A stretch of 64,000 bases of DNA from Polaromonas sp. JS666 (GCF_000013865.1 NC_007948.1:2480001-2544000); one strand, 5' to 3'. Positions 1 through 12,136 are shown, counted from the first letter of the stretch. Program-made: numbers and translations. Notes: generated by a model not told the origin, from the sequence alone.

Positions 1-294
1 ACCTGGTTGCTGCCCGAGCCGCTCAAGCTGGCCACTGTCGGCAACAGCCCGGTCTACCAGGGCAAGCTGCATCGCCTGACGGGGCCGCAGCGGCTGGAGG
101 CCGCCGAATGGCTGCTGGCCGACAGCGACGCCGCCCGCGACGCCGGGCTGTGTGAGAAGCCGTGGGCGCTTCGTGACTACTTTATTTACCGCAGCCAGCA
201 GGGCGCCTTGCTCTGGATTTACAGCGAGAGGCTGGGCGCCACACCCGAGGCCGCGCGGCAACGCGCTTGGTACCTGCACGGTTTTTTTGCCTGA
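1..294 (+). CDS. imuB: ImuB, Y-family polymerase-like protein, C-terminal end (5' truncated by window)
   Basis: This is the last 97 codons of a protein that begins before the window; the frame is open from base 1. The visible part contains GPQRLEAAEWLL and ends with a block reading YFIYRSQQGALLWIYSERL, which is typical of the C-terminus of ImuB, the catalytically inactive Y-family relative that recruits DnaE2 and the beta clamp during SOS mutagenesis. The stop lies 9 bases before the dnaE2 start, so the two genes are cotranscribed. imuA and the LexA-controlled promoter expected for this cassette would lie upstream, outside the window. The identification rests on the tail sequence and on its position before dnaE2. 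Confidence 0.85.
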   Translation, partial: TWLLPEPLKLATVGNSPVYQGKLHRLTGPQRLEAAEWLLADSDAARDAGLCEKPWALRDYFIYRSQQGALLWIYSERLGATPEAARQRAWYLHGFFA

Positions 295-303
295 GGGGAA
301 CGC

Positions 304-3510
<3,207 letters not shown>

Positions 3511-3549
3511 GCCGTCCGGCGTCCGGCCCGCCCACCAAGAACCAGGCGT

Positions 3550-4029
3550 TTATTGCCTTCGCGCTTCGTCGATCTCGACCGTGCCCTGGTGCACGGCGTG
3601 CTCCAGCAGCTTGCTGTAGTTGTCCAGTTTTTTATACAGCAGACGGACTTCCAGCATGTTGTGGATGCGCGTCTTGACTTCAACCAGGTCAAAGGGCTTG
3701 CTGATGAAGTCCTTGGCGCCGGCCTCCAGGGCGCGCAGCTTGTGGCCCGGCTCCGCGGTCAGGACGATGACGGGCAGGTAGTCGTCGCTGGTGTTTTTCT
3801 TGAGCTCCTGCATCACCTGGAAGCCGTCCATGCCGGGCATCTTCAGGTCCAGCAGGATCAGGTCATAGCGGTGCTCCGCGTGCAGACCGGCCACCTCCAG
3901 TGGATTCATGGTGGAGCGGACGCGGGTGTAGCCGGTGTTGCTCAGAAGCTGCTCCAGCAGCTGCACATTGGCGGCCTGGTCGTCCACCACCAGGATGCTG
4001 GCGTTCAGAATGTCGAATTCGGTGTTCAT
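3550..4029 (-). CDS. Response regulator with receiver domain and short C-terminal helix
   Basis: A 159-residue single-domain response regulator. The receiver fold shows the acidic pair D16/D17, the phospho-acceptor D61 in LILLDLKMPG, T91 and K111 in ISKPFD. After the receiver only about 40 residues follow (MLEVRLLYKKLDNYSKLLEHAV), likely a helix or coiled coil, with no DNA-binding domain, so output is probably by protein contact. In related proteins a receiver followed by this linker is often attached to an HD-GYP or other output domain; here it stops early, with no frameshift that I can see. Its start overlaps the end of the hybrid kinase by four bases (ATGA), so kinase and regulator form one operon read leftward. 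Confidence 0.9.
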   Translation of the reverse strand: MNTEFDILNASILVVDDQAANVQLLEQLLSNTGYTRVRSTMNPLEVAGLHAEHRYDLILLDLKMPGMDGFQVMQELKKNTSDDYLPVIVLTAEPGHKLRALEAGAKDFISKPFDLVEVKTRIHNMLEVRLLYKKLDNYSKLLEHAVHQGTVEIDEARRQ

Positions 4030-5732
4030 GCGGTTTTCTCCGGTACGGAAGGGCGTGGGGACTTTGTTTTGGAAAACTTCAGCGCCAGGTCCAGGGTGTC
4101 CATGAATTCATTGATCCGGATGGGTTTGGTGAGGTAGCGGAAGAAGCCGGCCTCCATGCCTTTTTCAATGTCGCGGGGTATGGCGTTGGCGCTGAGCGCC
4201 ACCACCGGAATATGCGCCGTCAAGGGGTCCGCGCACAAAATCTGCACCGCCTTGATGCCGCTGATGCCCGGCAGGTTGATGTCCATCAGGATGATGTCAG
4301 GCTGCGAGGCCTTGGCCATCGCGATGCCGCTGATGCCGTCCCGGGCCGACAGCAGCCGTATGTCGGAGCGGCGCGCGATGAGGTCTTCCACCAGCATCAG
4401 GTTGGCCGGGTTGTCTTCCACATACAGCAGGGTGTGGGCGCGGGGATCCGTCGGCACCTGGCTTTGCAGTGCCGGCGCCAGGCTTGTCAGCACCGGGTGA
4501 AGCTCACGCTCCTCGGTGAGGTCCATCTCGATCCAGAACACGCTGCCTTGGCCGACAATGCTTTCCACGCCGATGGCGCCGCCCATCAGCTCGATCAGCC
4601 GCTTGGTCATCACCAGGCCAATGCCGGTACCTTGTTCGGTATTGGCCTCCTGGCCCAGGCGGTTGAAGGGCTGGAAGAGCTGGGCGATTTTGGCCGGATT
4701 CAGGCCTTCGCCGGTGTCTTCCACGCAAATGCGGATGCGTTGGGGCGAAACGTTCACGCACTTGAGCACCACCGTTCCGCCGCTGGTGTTGTACTTGATC
4801 GCGTTGGACAGCAGGTTGATCAACACCTGCTTGAGCCGCGTGCGGTCGGCCTTGACGAAGCAGGGCAGGGAAAACTGCGGAAAAGTCACGCGGATGCCAC
4901 GCTTGGCGGCCTGCGATTCGACCAGGGTTTCGCATTCGAGCATGACTTCCGCCAGCGACACCGGCTCCAGCGACAGCGAGAGCCTGCCGGACTCGATCAG
5001 CGCCAGGTCCAGGATTTCGTTGATCAGCTCCAGCAGGTACCAGCCGGCCTGGAGGATCTGGTCCACGCTGCGCTTTTGCGACGGCGTGGGCTGCGGCGTG
5101 CCGGACTCGATCAATTGCGCAAAGCCAAGGATGGCGCTGAGCGGCGTGCGCAGCTCATGGCTCATGCTGGACAGAAAATCCGATTTGGCGAGGTTGGCCT
5201 TTTCGGCCACCGCCATCGCTTCTTTCAAGGCCACTTCGACCTGCTTGCGCACTGAGTTGTCGGTGCCGATCAACAGGTAGCCGATGACGGTGCCGAAATC
5301 GTCACGCAGGGCGGTGATCGACACAATGGCCGGGAAGCGGCTGCCGTCCTTGCAGATGTAGGTCAGCTCGTAAATGTCCTCAATGCCGCGTGAGGCCTTG
5401 AAGGCCAGCGCCTCGAAACCGGGCGTGATGGTGGTGGCGAGCTCCACGCTCAGCGCCTGGGCCCGCGCCATCACTTCCTGCGGGTCATGGATGTCGCTGG
5501 GGTTGATCTTGTTGACGACTTCGGCCGCCATATAGCCCAGCATGCGCTCGGCGCCGACGTTGAAGAGCTGGATGATGCCTTTCTCGTCGGTCGCGATGAT
5601 GGAGAAATTTTCGCTGGTCAGGATGGCGGTCTGCAGCGCGCCGGTCTTGAGCAGGGCTTCCTGGCGCTTGACCTCTATCCCGTCGGCTTTGGCAATGGCG
5701 TCAAGAACGCTCAGATTTGAAATGGGTGACAT
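4026..5732 (-). CDS. PAS-containing hybrid sensor histidine kinase
   Basis: A cytoplasmic hybrid kinase of 568 residues. Domains in order: a PAS sensor (about residues 40-165, with TDEKGIIQLFNVGAERMLGY), HisKA with the phosphorylatable H192 in SHELRTPLSAILGF, HATPase (N box LINLLSNAIKYN, G boxes DTGEGL and GTGIGL), and a C-terminal receiver with D484 in ILMDINLPG. No transmembrane segment is evident. The open frame extends 77 codons further upstream to 5963, but the ATG at 5732 is chosen because AGGA lies 9 bases before it and the upstream codons look non-coding. It is cotranscribed with the response regulator at 3550-4029. The pair sits between the intact dnaE2 end and the duplicated dnaE2 tail, so it may have been acquired as a unit. 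Confidence 0.93.
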   Translation of the reverse strand: MSPISNLSVLDAIAKADGIEVKRQEALLKTGALQTAILTSENFSIIATDEKGIIQLFNVGAERMLGYMAAEVVNKINPSDIHDPQEVMARAQALSVELATTITPGFEALAFKASRGIEDIYELTYICKDGSRFPAIVSITALRDDFGTVIGYLLIGTDNSVRKQVEVALKEAMAVAEKANLAKSDFLSSMSHELRTPLSAILGFAQLIESGTPQPTPSQKRSVDQILQAGWYLLELINEILDLALIESGRLSLSLEPVSLAEVMLECETLVESQAAKRGIRVTFPQFSLPCFVKADRTRLKQVLINLLSNAIKYNTSGGTVVLKCVNVSPQRIRICVEDTGEGLNPAKIAQLFQPFNRLGQEANTEQGTGIGLVMTKRLIELMGGAIGVESIVGQGSVFWIEMDLTEERELHPVLTSLAPALQSQVPTDPRAHTLLYVEDNPANLMLVEDLIARRSDIRLLSARDGISGIAMAKASQPDIILMDINLPGISGIKAVQILCADPLTAHIPVVALSANAIPRDIEKGMEAGFFRYLTKPIRINEFMDTLDLALKFSKTKSPRPSVPEKTA

Positions 5733-5904
5733 GGGCCATGTTCCTGTAAAAGTAACGACGATCCTGCGAAGTGCCGACTGTGGGGGGCGCTTCCAGGGTC
5801 CTGGCCGGGGGTGTGCGAAGTCTTTCGAAGACTCCGGAAGTCTTACAGATGCGCTGTGAAAAGTCCGTGCGCCAGCGCACATACCGAGCCCTGAAGATAC
5901 CACG

Positions 5905-6033
5905 GGCGAACGAAATGAGACCGCCCGCAAGGTGCTGTGCGGTTTTTGTGGGCCGGCGCGCAATCTGATGGCGCACCAGCTGGAAGACCTGACGCCGTTG
6001 CTTGGGTGGCTGGGCGCTTTCAGCCGGGATTAG
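5905..6033 (+). pseudogene. Remnant of the 3' end of a second dnaE2 copy
   Basis: Read in one frame up to the TAG at 6031-6033, this stretch gives RNLMAHQLEDLTPLLGWLG and then AFSRD. It matches the C-terminus of DnaE2 at 3428-3510 (RNLVAHRLEDLTPLLGRLG), with roughly four fifths of bases identical by eye. Upstream, ERNETARKVL aligns with the REAQRAEVL region, and the codons between the two blocks are missing, so the copy carries an internal deletion. There is no start codon and it cannot make a functional product. It lies in the same orientation as dnaE2, about 2.4 kb downstream, beyond the two-component pair. I call it a diverged duplicate left by recombination. Confidence 0.85.
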
Positions 6034-6042
6034 ACGCCGGGA

Positions 6043-7401
6043 TTAGATACCAGAGGGGAAGGTCTCTGGCGCTTCGCCCGTGTTCCAGACCGGGCCTTTG
6101 TCCAGCGGCTCCAGCGCGCTGGTCTCGTCCAGATGGATTACCGCATCAAACTGGCTGGCCAGGTGGGTGTGAAAGTAGTGGCTGTGGCGTTCCGTTTCGG
6201 GTCGGTAGATCACGCCGATGGCCCGTTGCAGCCGCAGCGGCGCCAGCAGGGGGCGCAGGGCCGCGTTGTCACGCAGCGCCAGCATGAAGCGGGCCGAGCC
6301 CGTCTGGTGAAACATGTCCTCCCAGCTGCCGGGCTGACCCGGACGCACCCGCTTGCGGTGTGCGGCTTCACCCCAATCCGATGCGGCCGTGACCCAGCCA
6401 TGATGGGTGCTGAAGCCCACCAGCACGGCGTCGCCCGCGTAGCGGTCGCGCATGAGCTGGCCCACATTCCATTCGCCCCGTTCGCCCATCTGGGTGGCCG
6501 AGGCATCGCCCAGGTGGGAGTTGTGCGCCCAGACCGCAATACGCGGCGGCGGGCCGTTGGCGGTCAGGTGGCGGTCCAGCGCCTGGAGCGTCTCCACCAT
6601 GTGGCTGTCGCGCAGATTCCAGGAGGAGACCCGGCCGTGAAACATGGTGCGGTAGTACTCTTCGGCGTTGCGTACCAGGCGTGCGTTCTGCTGGGCAAAG
6701 AAAGCCTCGTCCCACTCCAGCCCGTTGACCGGTGAAAACTCACCGGCGCGGCGATTCATGTCGCGCAGCTGCTGCACCACCTCGTCCTCGCAGCTCGCTC
6801 CCAGGCCAAAGGCGGCTGCGTAGCCGTAGGCCTGGCTGTCTTCTGCCGCATGGTCGAGGCAGGCATAACGGTAGCGGGCGCGGCGTGCCGCTTCAGGATC
6901 TGCCTGGTCGAGGTAAGCGAGCACCGCCTGAATGGAGCTGAACAGGCTGTAGAGGTCCAGACCGTAAAAGCCGGTCTGCTGCCTGGGTGCCAGACCGCTG
7001 TTGTGGTCACGCAGCCATTCAACGAAATCAACCACCACCGTATTGCGCCACATCCAGGCCGGAAACCGCTGGAAGCCCGACAGTGCGGCCACCGCGTCCT
7101 TGTCATCCGACAGGCCGCGCACATAACGGTTAACGCGCAGTGCGTCGGGCCAGTCGCCTTCGACGACCACGGCGTTAAAGCTCTTTTCGGTGATCAGCCG
7201 TTTGGTGATCTCGGCCCGTTCGCGGTAGAACTCCTGCGTACCGTGGGAGGCTTCACCGAGGAGGGCGAAGCGGGCCTGTCCGATCAGCCGCATCAGGGGG
7301 TCATGGGCGCCGGCACCGTCTTCCAGTGGCAGAAGGTGCCGGCGCAGTCCTTCGCGCACTGCGGTGTCGCGGGGACTGTGCTGGGTTGGATGCGGGTTCA
7401 T
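6043..7401 (-). CDS. Erythromycin esterase family protein
   Basis: A 452-residue member of the erythromycin esterase/succinoglycan-biosynthesis-like family (Pfam PF05139). The signature LLGEASHGTQEFY places the family's glutamate and histidine at E50 and H53, followed by the RAEITKRLI helix; a later HNSHLGDA block supplies another conserved histidine. Classical EreA and EreB open macrolide lactones by hydrolysis, but most chromosomal homologues have no known substrate, so resistance should not be assumed. No signal peptide is seen. It is followed upstream on the same strand by a gene for a hydrolase fused to a phosphoribosyltransferase, with a gap of 27 bases. That pairing suggests a joint role in handling a small molecule. 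Confidence 0.9.
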   Translation of the reverse strand: MNPHPTQHSPRDTAVREGLRRHLLPLEDGAGAHDPLMRLIGQARFALLGEASHGTQEFYRERAEITKRLITEKSFNAVVVEGDWPDALRVNRYVRGLSDDKDAVAALSGFQRFPAWMWRNTVVVDFVEWLRDHNSGLAPRQQTGFYGLDLYSLFSSIQAVLAYLDQADPEAARRARYRYACLDHAAEDSQAYGYAAAFGLGASCEDEVVQQLRDMNRRAGEFSPVNGLEWDEAFFAQQNARLVRNAEEYYRTMFHGRVSSWNLRDSHMVETLQALDRHLTANGPPPRIAVWAHNSHLGDASATQMGERGEWNVGQLMRDRYAGDAVLVGFSTHHGWVTAASDWGEAAHRKRVRPGQPGSWEDMFHQTGSARFMLALRDNAALRPLLAPLRLQRAIGVIYRPETERHSHYFHTHLASQFDAVIHLDETSALEPLDKGPVWNTGEAPETFPSGI

Positions 7402-7428
7402 GGTGGAGCGCTCTTTTGCGGGGGATGC

Positions 7429-8808
7429 TCAATGGCCGGAAGACGGGCTGACGATCGGGTTGCCCGGGGGGTGTTCCTGCCGGGCCTTTTTCAGCAGCAG
7501 GCTTACTTCCTCGTCAGTGGACTGGGGGAACTCCTCGTAGTGGAGTCCGACTGCGCGAAACGACTCGGGTTGGGCGGGGCAAATCACCTCGTCGGCATGT
7601 CTGCGCAGCATGGCGCAGGTATCACCCGCACCAACAGGGGCGGCTACGACGATGCGCCGGGGGTGGTGCTGGCGAATGGCCTGCACGGCAGCCTCCATGG
7701 TCATGCCCGTGGCCAGACCGTCATCCACCACAATAACCGTGCAACCCTGAAGCGGCAGGGCCGGCTGCTGCTGGCGGTAGAGCTGCTCGCGCCGCACCAG
7801 TTCGGCTTGTTCGCGCTCGATGGTCTGGGCAATCGCCTCCGGACTGACATGCATGCCGTGCTGGGGACTCATCACCCGCACGCCCCCGCTGGCAATGGCC
7901 CCCATGGCGTATTCCTCATGGCCAGGATAGCCCAGCTTGCGCACGACAAAGATGTCCAGCGGCGCCTGCAGTTTGTGGGCCACCTCGTAGCCTACGGCAA
8001 CGCCGCCACGCGGCAGGGCCAGGACGACGAGGCCGTCGCGCCCGCGGTAATGCGCCAGTTTGCCGGCCAGCACCTGGCCCGCATGCTGGCGGTCACGATA
8101 AGGCAGGTGTACTGCTGCCGCGCCGTGCGCTGTGGCACGGCCCAGGTGAAGGCTGAACCAGGACGTGGCCAGGTCTGCGACTTCCTCGAGGGCCCCGGTT
8201 TCCTCAAACAGATGGGTGGCTCCGGGTACGATGACCAGGTCTTTCTCGCTTTGCAGGTACGGATAGGCAGCTTCGTTGAGTTCAATCACCTGGTGGTCGG
8301 CCCCGCCGACGATCATCAGCGTGGGCGCCTTGACGGCCGCCAATGCGGCCGGTCCGGCCAGATCAGGGCGTCCGCCGCGCGAAACGACGGCCGCAACACG
8401 ATCCCCCAGCCGGGCCGCCGCTATGAGTGCGGCCGCGCTGCCGGTGCTGGCGCCAAAATAGCCAATGGCGGTATCTTGCAACTCTGGCTGGGCGGCGGCC
8501 CAAAGGGTTGCGTCCTGCATCCGCCGGGTCAGCAAGGGAATGTTGAAGCGGTGATGGCGCGTCTGCACCTCTTCCTGCTCTTCCTGCGCCGTCAGCAGGT
8601 CAAACAGCAGGGTGGCAATGCCCGCATCCTGCAGGTGCCGGGCCACCTGCCGGTTGCGGGCGCTATGGCGTCCGCTGCCGCTGCCGTGGGCGAACAGCAC
8701 GAGGCCTGTGAATCCGGACGGCAGCGCCAGATCACCATAGAGCCAGGTGTTCTCGCCGACGGGGATGCGGACTTCACGAAAGGCCGGAGCCGTGTGAGTG
8801 CTGGGCAT
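7429..8808 (-). CDS. Alpha/beta hydrolase fused to a phosphoribosyltransferase domain
   Basis: A 459-residue fusion. The N-terminal half is a dienelactone-hydrolase-like alpha/beta hydrolase: nucleophile S121 in GYFGASTGSAA, acid D171 in GGADHQ, and H199 in PGATHLF. The C-terminal half, from about residue 235, is a type I phosphoribosyltransferase domain, with VVRKLGYPGHEEYAMGAIA and the PRPP loop VVDDGLATGMTM (about 361-372). The two domains often occur as separate neighbours; here they are one chain. The open frame could start at a GTG (8817), but AGGAGG lies 8 bases before the ATG at 8808, so that start is preferred. It is the first gene of a leftward pair with the erythromycin-esterase-like gene. 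The natural substrate of either domain is unknown. Confidence 0.9.
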   Translation of the reverse strand: MPSTHTAPAFREVRIPVGENTWLYGDLALPSGFTGLVLFAHGSGSGRHSARNRQVARHLQDAGIATLLFDLLTAQEEQEEVQTRHHRFNIPLLTRRMQDATLWAAAQPELQDTAIGYFGASTGSAAALIAAARLGDRVAAVVSRGGRPDLAGPAALAAVKAPTLMIVGGADHQVIELNEAAYPYLQSEKDLVIVPGATHLFEETGALEEVADLATSWFSLHLGRATAHGAAAVHLPYRDRQHAGQVLAGKLAHYRGRDGLVVLALPRGGVAVGYEVAHKLQAPLDIFVVRKLGYPGHEEYAMGAIASGGVRVMSPQHGMHVSPEAIAQTIEREQAELVRREQLYRQQQPALPLQGCTVIVVDDGLATGMTMEAAVQAIRQHHPRRIVVAAPVGAGDTCAMLRRHADEVICPAQPESFRAVGLHYEEFPQSTDEEVSLLLKKARQEHPPGNPIVSPSSGH

Positions 8809-8947
8809 GATGTTCACCTCCTAAGGTGAAATTTGGCGCCGTGGTGTGCCCCCGTGTGTGTCAGAGCGGTTCAGTTTCGGTGTAGGGCTGCGCCAGGTGG
8901 CGCTATTGACAATAAAGACTGTACGCCAGAGGAAACGGGTGTCAATG

Positions 8948-8970
8948 GCTATAAAAACAGGAGCAACAGC
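8948..8970. repeat. Short AT-rich dispersed repeat (GCTATAAAAA...AGC type)
   Basis: The intergenic segment reads GCTATAAAAACAGGAGC followed by AACAGC. It resembles other copies in this window built around GCTATCAAAA and a nearby GC/TAGC end (18369, 23931, 35966, 37401, 55021, 60240). It lies between the hydrolase-phosphoribosyltransferase gene and the LysE exporter gene. Confidence 0.5.
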
Positions 8971-8989
8971 TTGCCGCCCACCCGAAAGG

Positions 8990-9622
8990 TCAGGTGTTGG
9001 CCCGGCGGTACAGCGCGAGCGATGCGGCCAGCGCCAACAGGGTGCCGCCGCAGGCGCGATCCAGCCATTTGATGGCCCGGGCTTTGAAGAGGCGGATGGC
9101 GCGCGCGCCAATGAAGGCGTAACCCAGCATCACCGAGAAATCAATGCCGGCGAAGACAACGGCTATCGCCGTGTATTGCGGCGCCTGCGCGGTGGCTGGG
9201 TCAATGAACTGCGGCAGCAGGGCCGAGCAAAACAGGTAGCCCTTGGGGTTGGTCACGGCCACCAGAAACGACTTCATGAAAATCACGCGGCGGCCGTGCT
9301 GCGCCGTGGCTGCGCCCTGCGCAGGCAGATTAAACCCGCTCTTTGAGCGCAAGAGGCGAATGCCCAGCCAGGCGAGGTAGGCCGCGCCCACCCACTTCAG
9401 CACGGAAAACCAGAACTCCGAAGCCGCCAGCAGCGCGCCCAAGCCCAGCGCCACCGCACCCACGAGTACGAAATCCGACAGCACGGCACCCAGCATGCCC
9501 GGCAGCGAACGGCGCACACCGTAATGCGAGCCATTGGCCAGCGCCAGCAACACCGTGGGGCCGGGTGTGGCAATGGCGACCAGTGCCACGAGGGAAAAGA
9601 GCAACAGGGTGGTCGTGTTCAT
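8990..9622 (-). CDS. LysE/RhtB family amino acid exporter
   Basis: A 210-residue inner-membrane protein with about five to six hydrophobic segments. The N-terminal signature ATPGPTVLLALANGSHYG is the hallmark of the LysE/RhtB family, which exports amino acids such as lysine, homoserine and threonine. A middle FMKSFLVAVTNPKGYLF block is also typical. GGAG lies 7 bases before the ATG. The start overlaps the stop of the DUF1272 gene by four bases, so the two are translationally coupled. The particular substrate cannot be told from sequence. Confidence 0.93.
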   Translation of the reverse strand: MNTTTLLLFSLVALVAIATPGPTVLLALANGSHYGVRRSLPGMLGAVLSDFVLVGAVALGLGALLAASEFWFSVLKWVGAAYLAWLGIRLLRSKSGFNLPAQGAATAQHGRRVIFMKSFLVAVTNPKGYLFCSALLPQFIDPATAQAPQYTAIAVVFAGIDFSVMLGYAFIGARAIRLFKARAIKWLDRACGGTLLALAASLALYRRANT

Positions 9623-9867
9623 GGTGCCGCTCCACAGCCGTCGGGTTTGAACACGCGTTGGGTCGAGGGCGGATATTTGGCGAGCAGGTCTGCCGGACGG
9701 CGCGGCCTCGCGACAAACTCACCGCCGCAATTGGGGCAGACGCCCCTGAGCTTGGTGGTGACGCAATCGACGCAAAACGTGCATTCAAAGGTACAGATGC
9801 GTGCATCGGGTGACTCATTAGGCAAATCCCGGTTGCAGCATTCGCAGTTGGGGCGGATTTGAAGCAT
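9619..9867 (-). CDS. DUF1272 zinc-ribbon-like small protein
   Basis: An 82-residue protein rich in cysteine pairs: CECC near residue 8, CTFECTFC and DC in the middle, and CPNCGG near residue 45, followed by FVARPRRP. This arrangement and length match the DUF1272 family, probable small metal-binding proteins of unknown function. It is the first gene of a two-gene leftward operon with the LysE-type exporter. DUF1272 genes are commonly found next to exporters or acetyltransferases, which gives context but no mechanism. Confidence 0.9.
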   Translation of the reverse strand: MLQIRPNCECCNRDLPNESPDARICTFECTFCVDCVTTKLRGVCPNCGGEFVARPRRPADLLAKYPPSTQRVFKPDGCGAAP

Positions 9868-9958
9868 GTTGGTGATTCCCGGTTTGAATGGAATACCGGG
9901 ATGCTAATGAAAAACCCCTGAAGATGAAAGCCAAATTGGCAAATTACCAAAAAGCAGC

Positions 9959-10158
9959 TCAATCCAGCTTCTTCACCAGCACCCGGCTTTTCCGGTCCCC
10001 GTTGTACTTACTGTACTTGCGCTTGCGCGCTTCGGGCTGCCAGTCCGGGTTGACCTGCACAACCTGCACAATACCGCGCTTGAGGAACCAGTGCATGGTG
10101 CGGGTGGTGAGCACGAGGATGCTTTGCAGACTCATGGCCGTGGCACGCTGCGCATGTT
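9959..10158 (-). pseudogene. Remnant of the 3' end of a second argA copy
   Basis: On the minus strand this encodes LQSILVLTTRTMHWFLKRG, later PDWQPEARKRKY and RVLVKKLD, then a stop. It closely matches the C-terminus of the intact argA at 12137-13486 (LQSIFVLTTRTMHWFIKRG, LVKKLG). Two 9-base tandem duplications are present relative to the intact gene (around 10000 and 10060), so the frame stays open. Homology fades near 10158, in what would be the GNAT domain, so only the last 65 or so codons remain. There is no start or upstream domain. It has the same orientation as argA and lies on the far side of the haem peroxidase gene. Confidence 0.9.
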
Positions 10159-10354
10159 TTTCAGTGTGGCCAAACCAGCGACATTCTGTTTGGGGCAGGC
10201 CGAGAGATCGATATCCGCGCGGCTGTTGGCGGGATGGGCGGCCGAAAGTTCTATCCAAAAGTCAGTAGCATGGCAACGCCTCGGGGCGATGGCAACGCGG
10301 TGCCTGCGCGGCGCGCGCAGGCACTGGTCGAGGGTAAGGCAGTTCAGTCGCAGC
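10159..10354. other. Intergenic segment without recognisable gene
   Basis: Between the argA remnant and the haem peroxidase stop I see no convincing gene, RNA or terminator. Together with the remnant, this makes a stretch of nearly 490 bases (9868-10354) without an intact gene. Confidence 0.6.
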
Positions 10355-11962
10355 TCAGTCGCCAAGGGGATTGAGCAGGTCTGCCCGGCCTTCAAAGGCG
10401 AAAAGCAGCAAGTCCGTCATGTTGAACCGGTCGCCCGGGTTTGTAACCAGCGCCGTGGGCCGGAAAGCGGGGTCGCGCACGATTGAGTGCTCGCTGCCCT
10501 CCATGGCTCGATGGAAGGTTTCGGCCGCGATCCTGCCGCCGACACCGGTCAGGCGGCCATTGTTTAGCTCGGCCTCGCGCAGGATGTAGTACCACAACGG
10601 GGTGTTGGTGGCGGCGTCCTTGAGGGCCACCGGCAAGCCCTTGCTCAGCTGCGCCGAGGTTAGCGGCGCCACCTCCAGGAGCGCGGCCATCTGCTGGCCG
10701 CTGGCCAGCTCGACCATATTGGCGCGCTGCAGGTTACGAAACGCCAGGTTCAGCTCGATCGCGGGTGTCGCGGCCGAGCCGCCGAGCGAACCGAACGGCA
10801 ACGTCTTGAGCGGATCCACCAGCTGGGTGTCGATCTTCTTGGTGACGTTGGGCGCGCCTTCGGGCGGCGTGAGATCGGCACGGCCCACCTCGTTGAAGTT
10901 GTACAGGCGACGGAAATCAGCGATCCAGTTGGTCGGCAACCTTTCGAAGCTGCCCGATTCGCGGTCGTTCAGGTTGCCATCGGGCGACAGGATGCCGCTT
11001 GTGCCAGAGAAGGTGAACAGCAGTTCCAGCGAGGCAATCGGCCCCGGCCCGCCCGACTTGAAAACGCGGTTCCACTGGTACGCGCCACGGATCATGCTGT
11101 GGCCGAGCCGGTAGGCGGCCACCGAGAACTCGATCGGCATCGTCGGCATATGCTCGGGCGTCGCATCCTTTTCGAAGAACTTGCGGCCATTGGTGAACAC
11201 GTCCTGCACGATGGCCGGGTCCACGATTCGCGGCAGAAAATCGGTCTTGATCATCCATTGGTAGTGCTTGACGACCAGCTCGCGCGCGCGCTTGAACAGG
11301 TCGGCGCTCGGCGTGGTCGGCGCAATGTGGTTCACCACGCGGTTGTGAAAGCGGATCATGGCCAGGTGGGTTTGCGCGACGACCAGGTTTTCATCGTTGC
11401 GGTGATCGGGGATCAGCGCGGCGCGGCGCGCCAGTTTGGTCGACCCCTGTCCCACGCGCGGCAGATCGAACCCGTCGCGCGGAACATTGGTTCCGCCGTC
11501 CGGAAATGGCGTGGGCGCGGTGGTTCCCATCTTGATGCGGATGCCGTCGCTATAGAACCTGGCGTCGTCCGCGTCATCGGGGCCTCGCCCGTACATGCAG
11601 TCCAGATCCAGCGCCGGCGAGCGGCCCTGCAGCAACTGGTTGATGGTGACGTTTTCGCCCAAGGCGGCGGCGGTCTTGTCCATGGTCAGGTCGTGGTCGA
11701 TGAACTGCCCCAGATAGGTGAAGCCCGCCGGGATGGCGGGACCAGCCGAGTCGCCGCCATCTTCGGCGGTCATGGCTTGTGCGAGTCCTTCGACAATCGT
11801 CCGGTTAACGACCGCGCCCTTGGGCCCCATGCGCGAAAAGCGGAACTTGCGCATCTCGGGCACGTCGCCGGGCTTGGGGTCGGTGACGGGTTTCCCTTTA
11901 GGATCGCAATGCACCGTTCCTTCGCCGACGATGTAATAGCTGTCACGGATATGCCGCTTCAT
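10355..11962 (-). CDS. Animal-type haem peroxidase family protein
   Basis: A 535-residue protein of the peroxidase-cyclooxygenase (animal haem peroxidase, PF03098) superfamily. The distal-side motif is FTYLGQFIDHDLT with H90 and the neighbouring D91. The proximal haem ligand region is VAAYRLGHSMIRGAYQWNR with H288. The intervening DENLVVAQTHLAMIRFHNRV block is typical of this superfamily. Such enzymes oxidise halides, phenols or lipids with peroxide. There is no clear signal peptide, so it may be cytoplasmic or exported by another route. AGGAGG precedes the ATG. It is a single gene flanked by intact argA and the argA tail remnant, which suggests acquisition. The substrate is unknown. Confidence 0.92.
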   Translation of the reverse strand: MKRHIRDSYYIVGEGTVHCDPKGKPVTDPKPGDVPEMRKFRFSRMGPKGAVVNRTIVEGLAQAMTAEDGGDSAGPAIPAGFTYLGQFIDHDLTMDKTAAALGENVTINQLLQGRSPALDLDCMYGRGPDDADDARFYSDGIRIKMGTTAPTPFPDGGTNVPRDGFDLPRVGQGSTKLARRAALIPDHRNDENLVVAQTHLAMIRFHNRVVNHIAPTTPSADLFKRARELVVKHYQWMIKTDFLPRIVDPAIVQDVFTNGRKFFEKDATPEHMPTMPIEFSVAAYRLGHSMIRGAYQWNRVFKSGGPGPIASLELLFTFSGTSGILSPDGNLNDRESGSFERLPTNWIADFRRLYNFNEVGRADLTPPEGAPNVTKKIDTQLVDPLKTLPFGSLGGSAATPAIELNLAFRNLQRANMVELASGQQMAALLEVAPLTSAQLSKGLPVALKDAATNTPLWYYILREAELNNGRLTGVGGRIAAETFHRAMEGSEHSIVRDPAFRPTALVTNPGDRFNMTDLLLFAFEGRADLLNPLGD

Positions 11963-12136
11963 GATGTTCCTCCTGGTGTTAACCCATGAGGCGCAAAGGT
12001 AAGCCGCAGCACGTTATCTGTCATCATCCGAATGGATGAGGGGGTGCGCAATTCCTGGTAAGAGTCTGTGAGTTCTTCGCGGTGAAAGTGACAGCCAGAC
12101 GGACTGTCTGTGGGAGGCAGTGCGTATGGCCTCGCG

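Noticed and set aside
6043..7401. A macrolide resistance gene
   Set aside because: The family match is clear, but most chromosomal members have no shown action on macrolides and there is no resistance or mobile context.
6850..8829. A 659-codon plus-strand open frame
   Set aside because: It lies opposite two well-supported minus-strand genes and has antisense-like composition.
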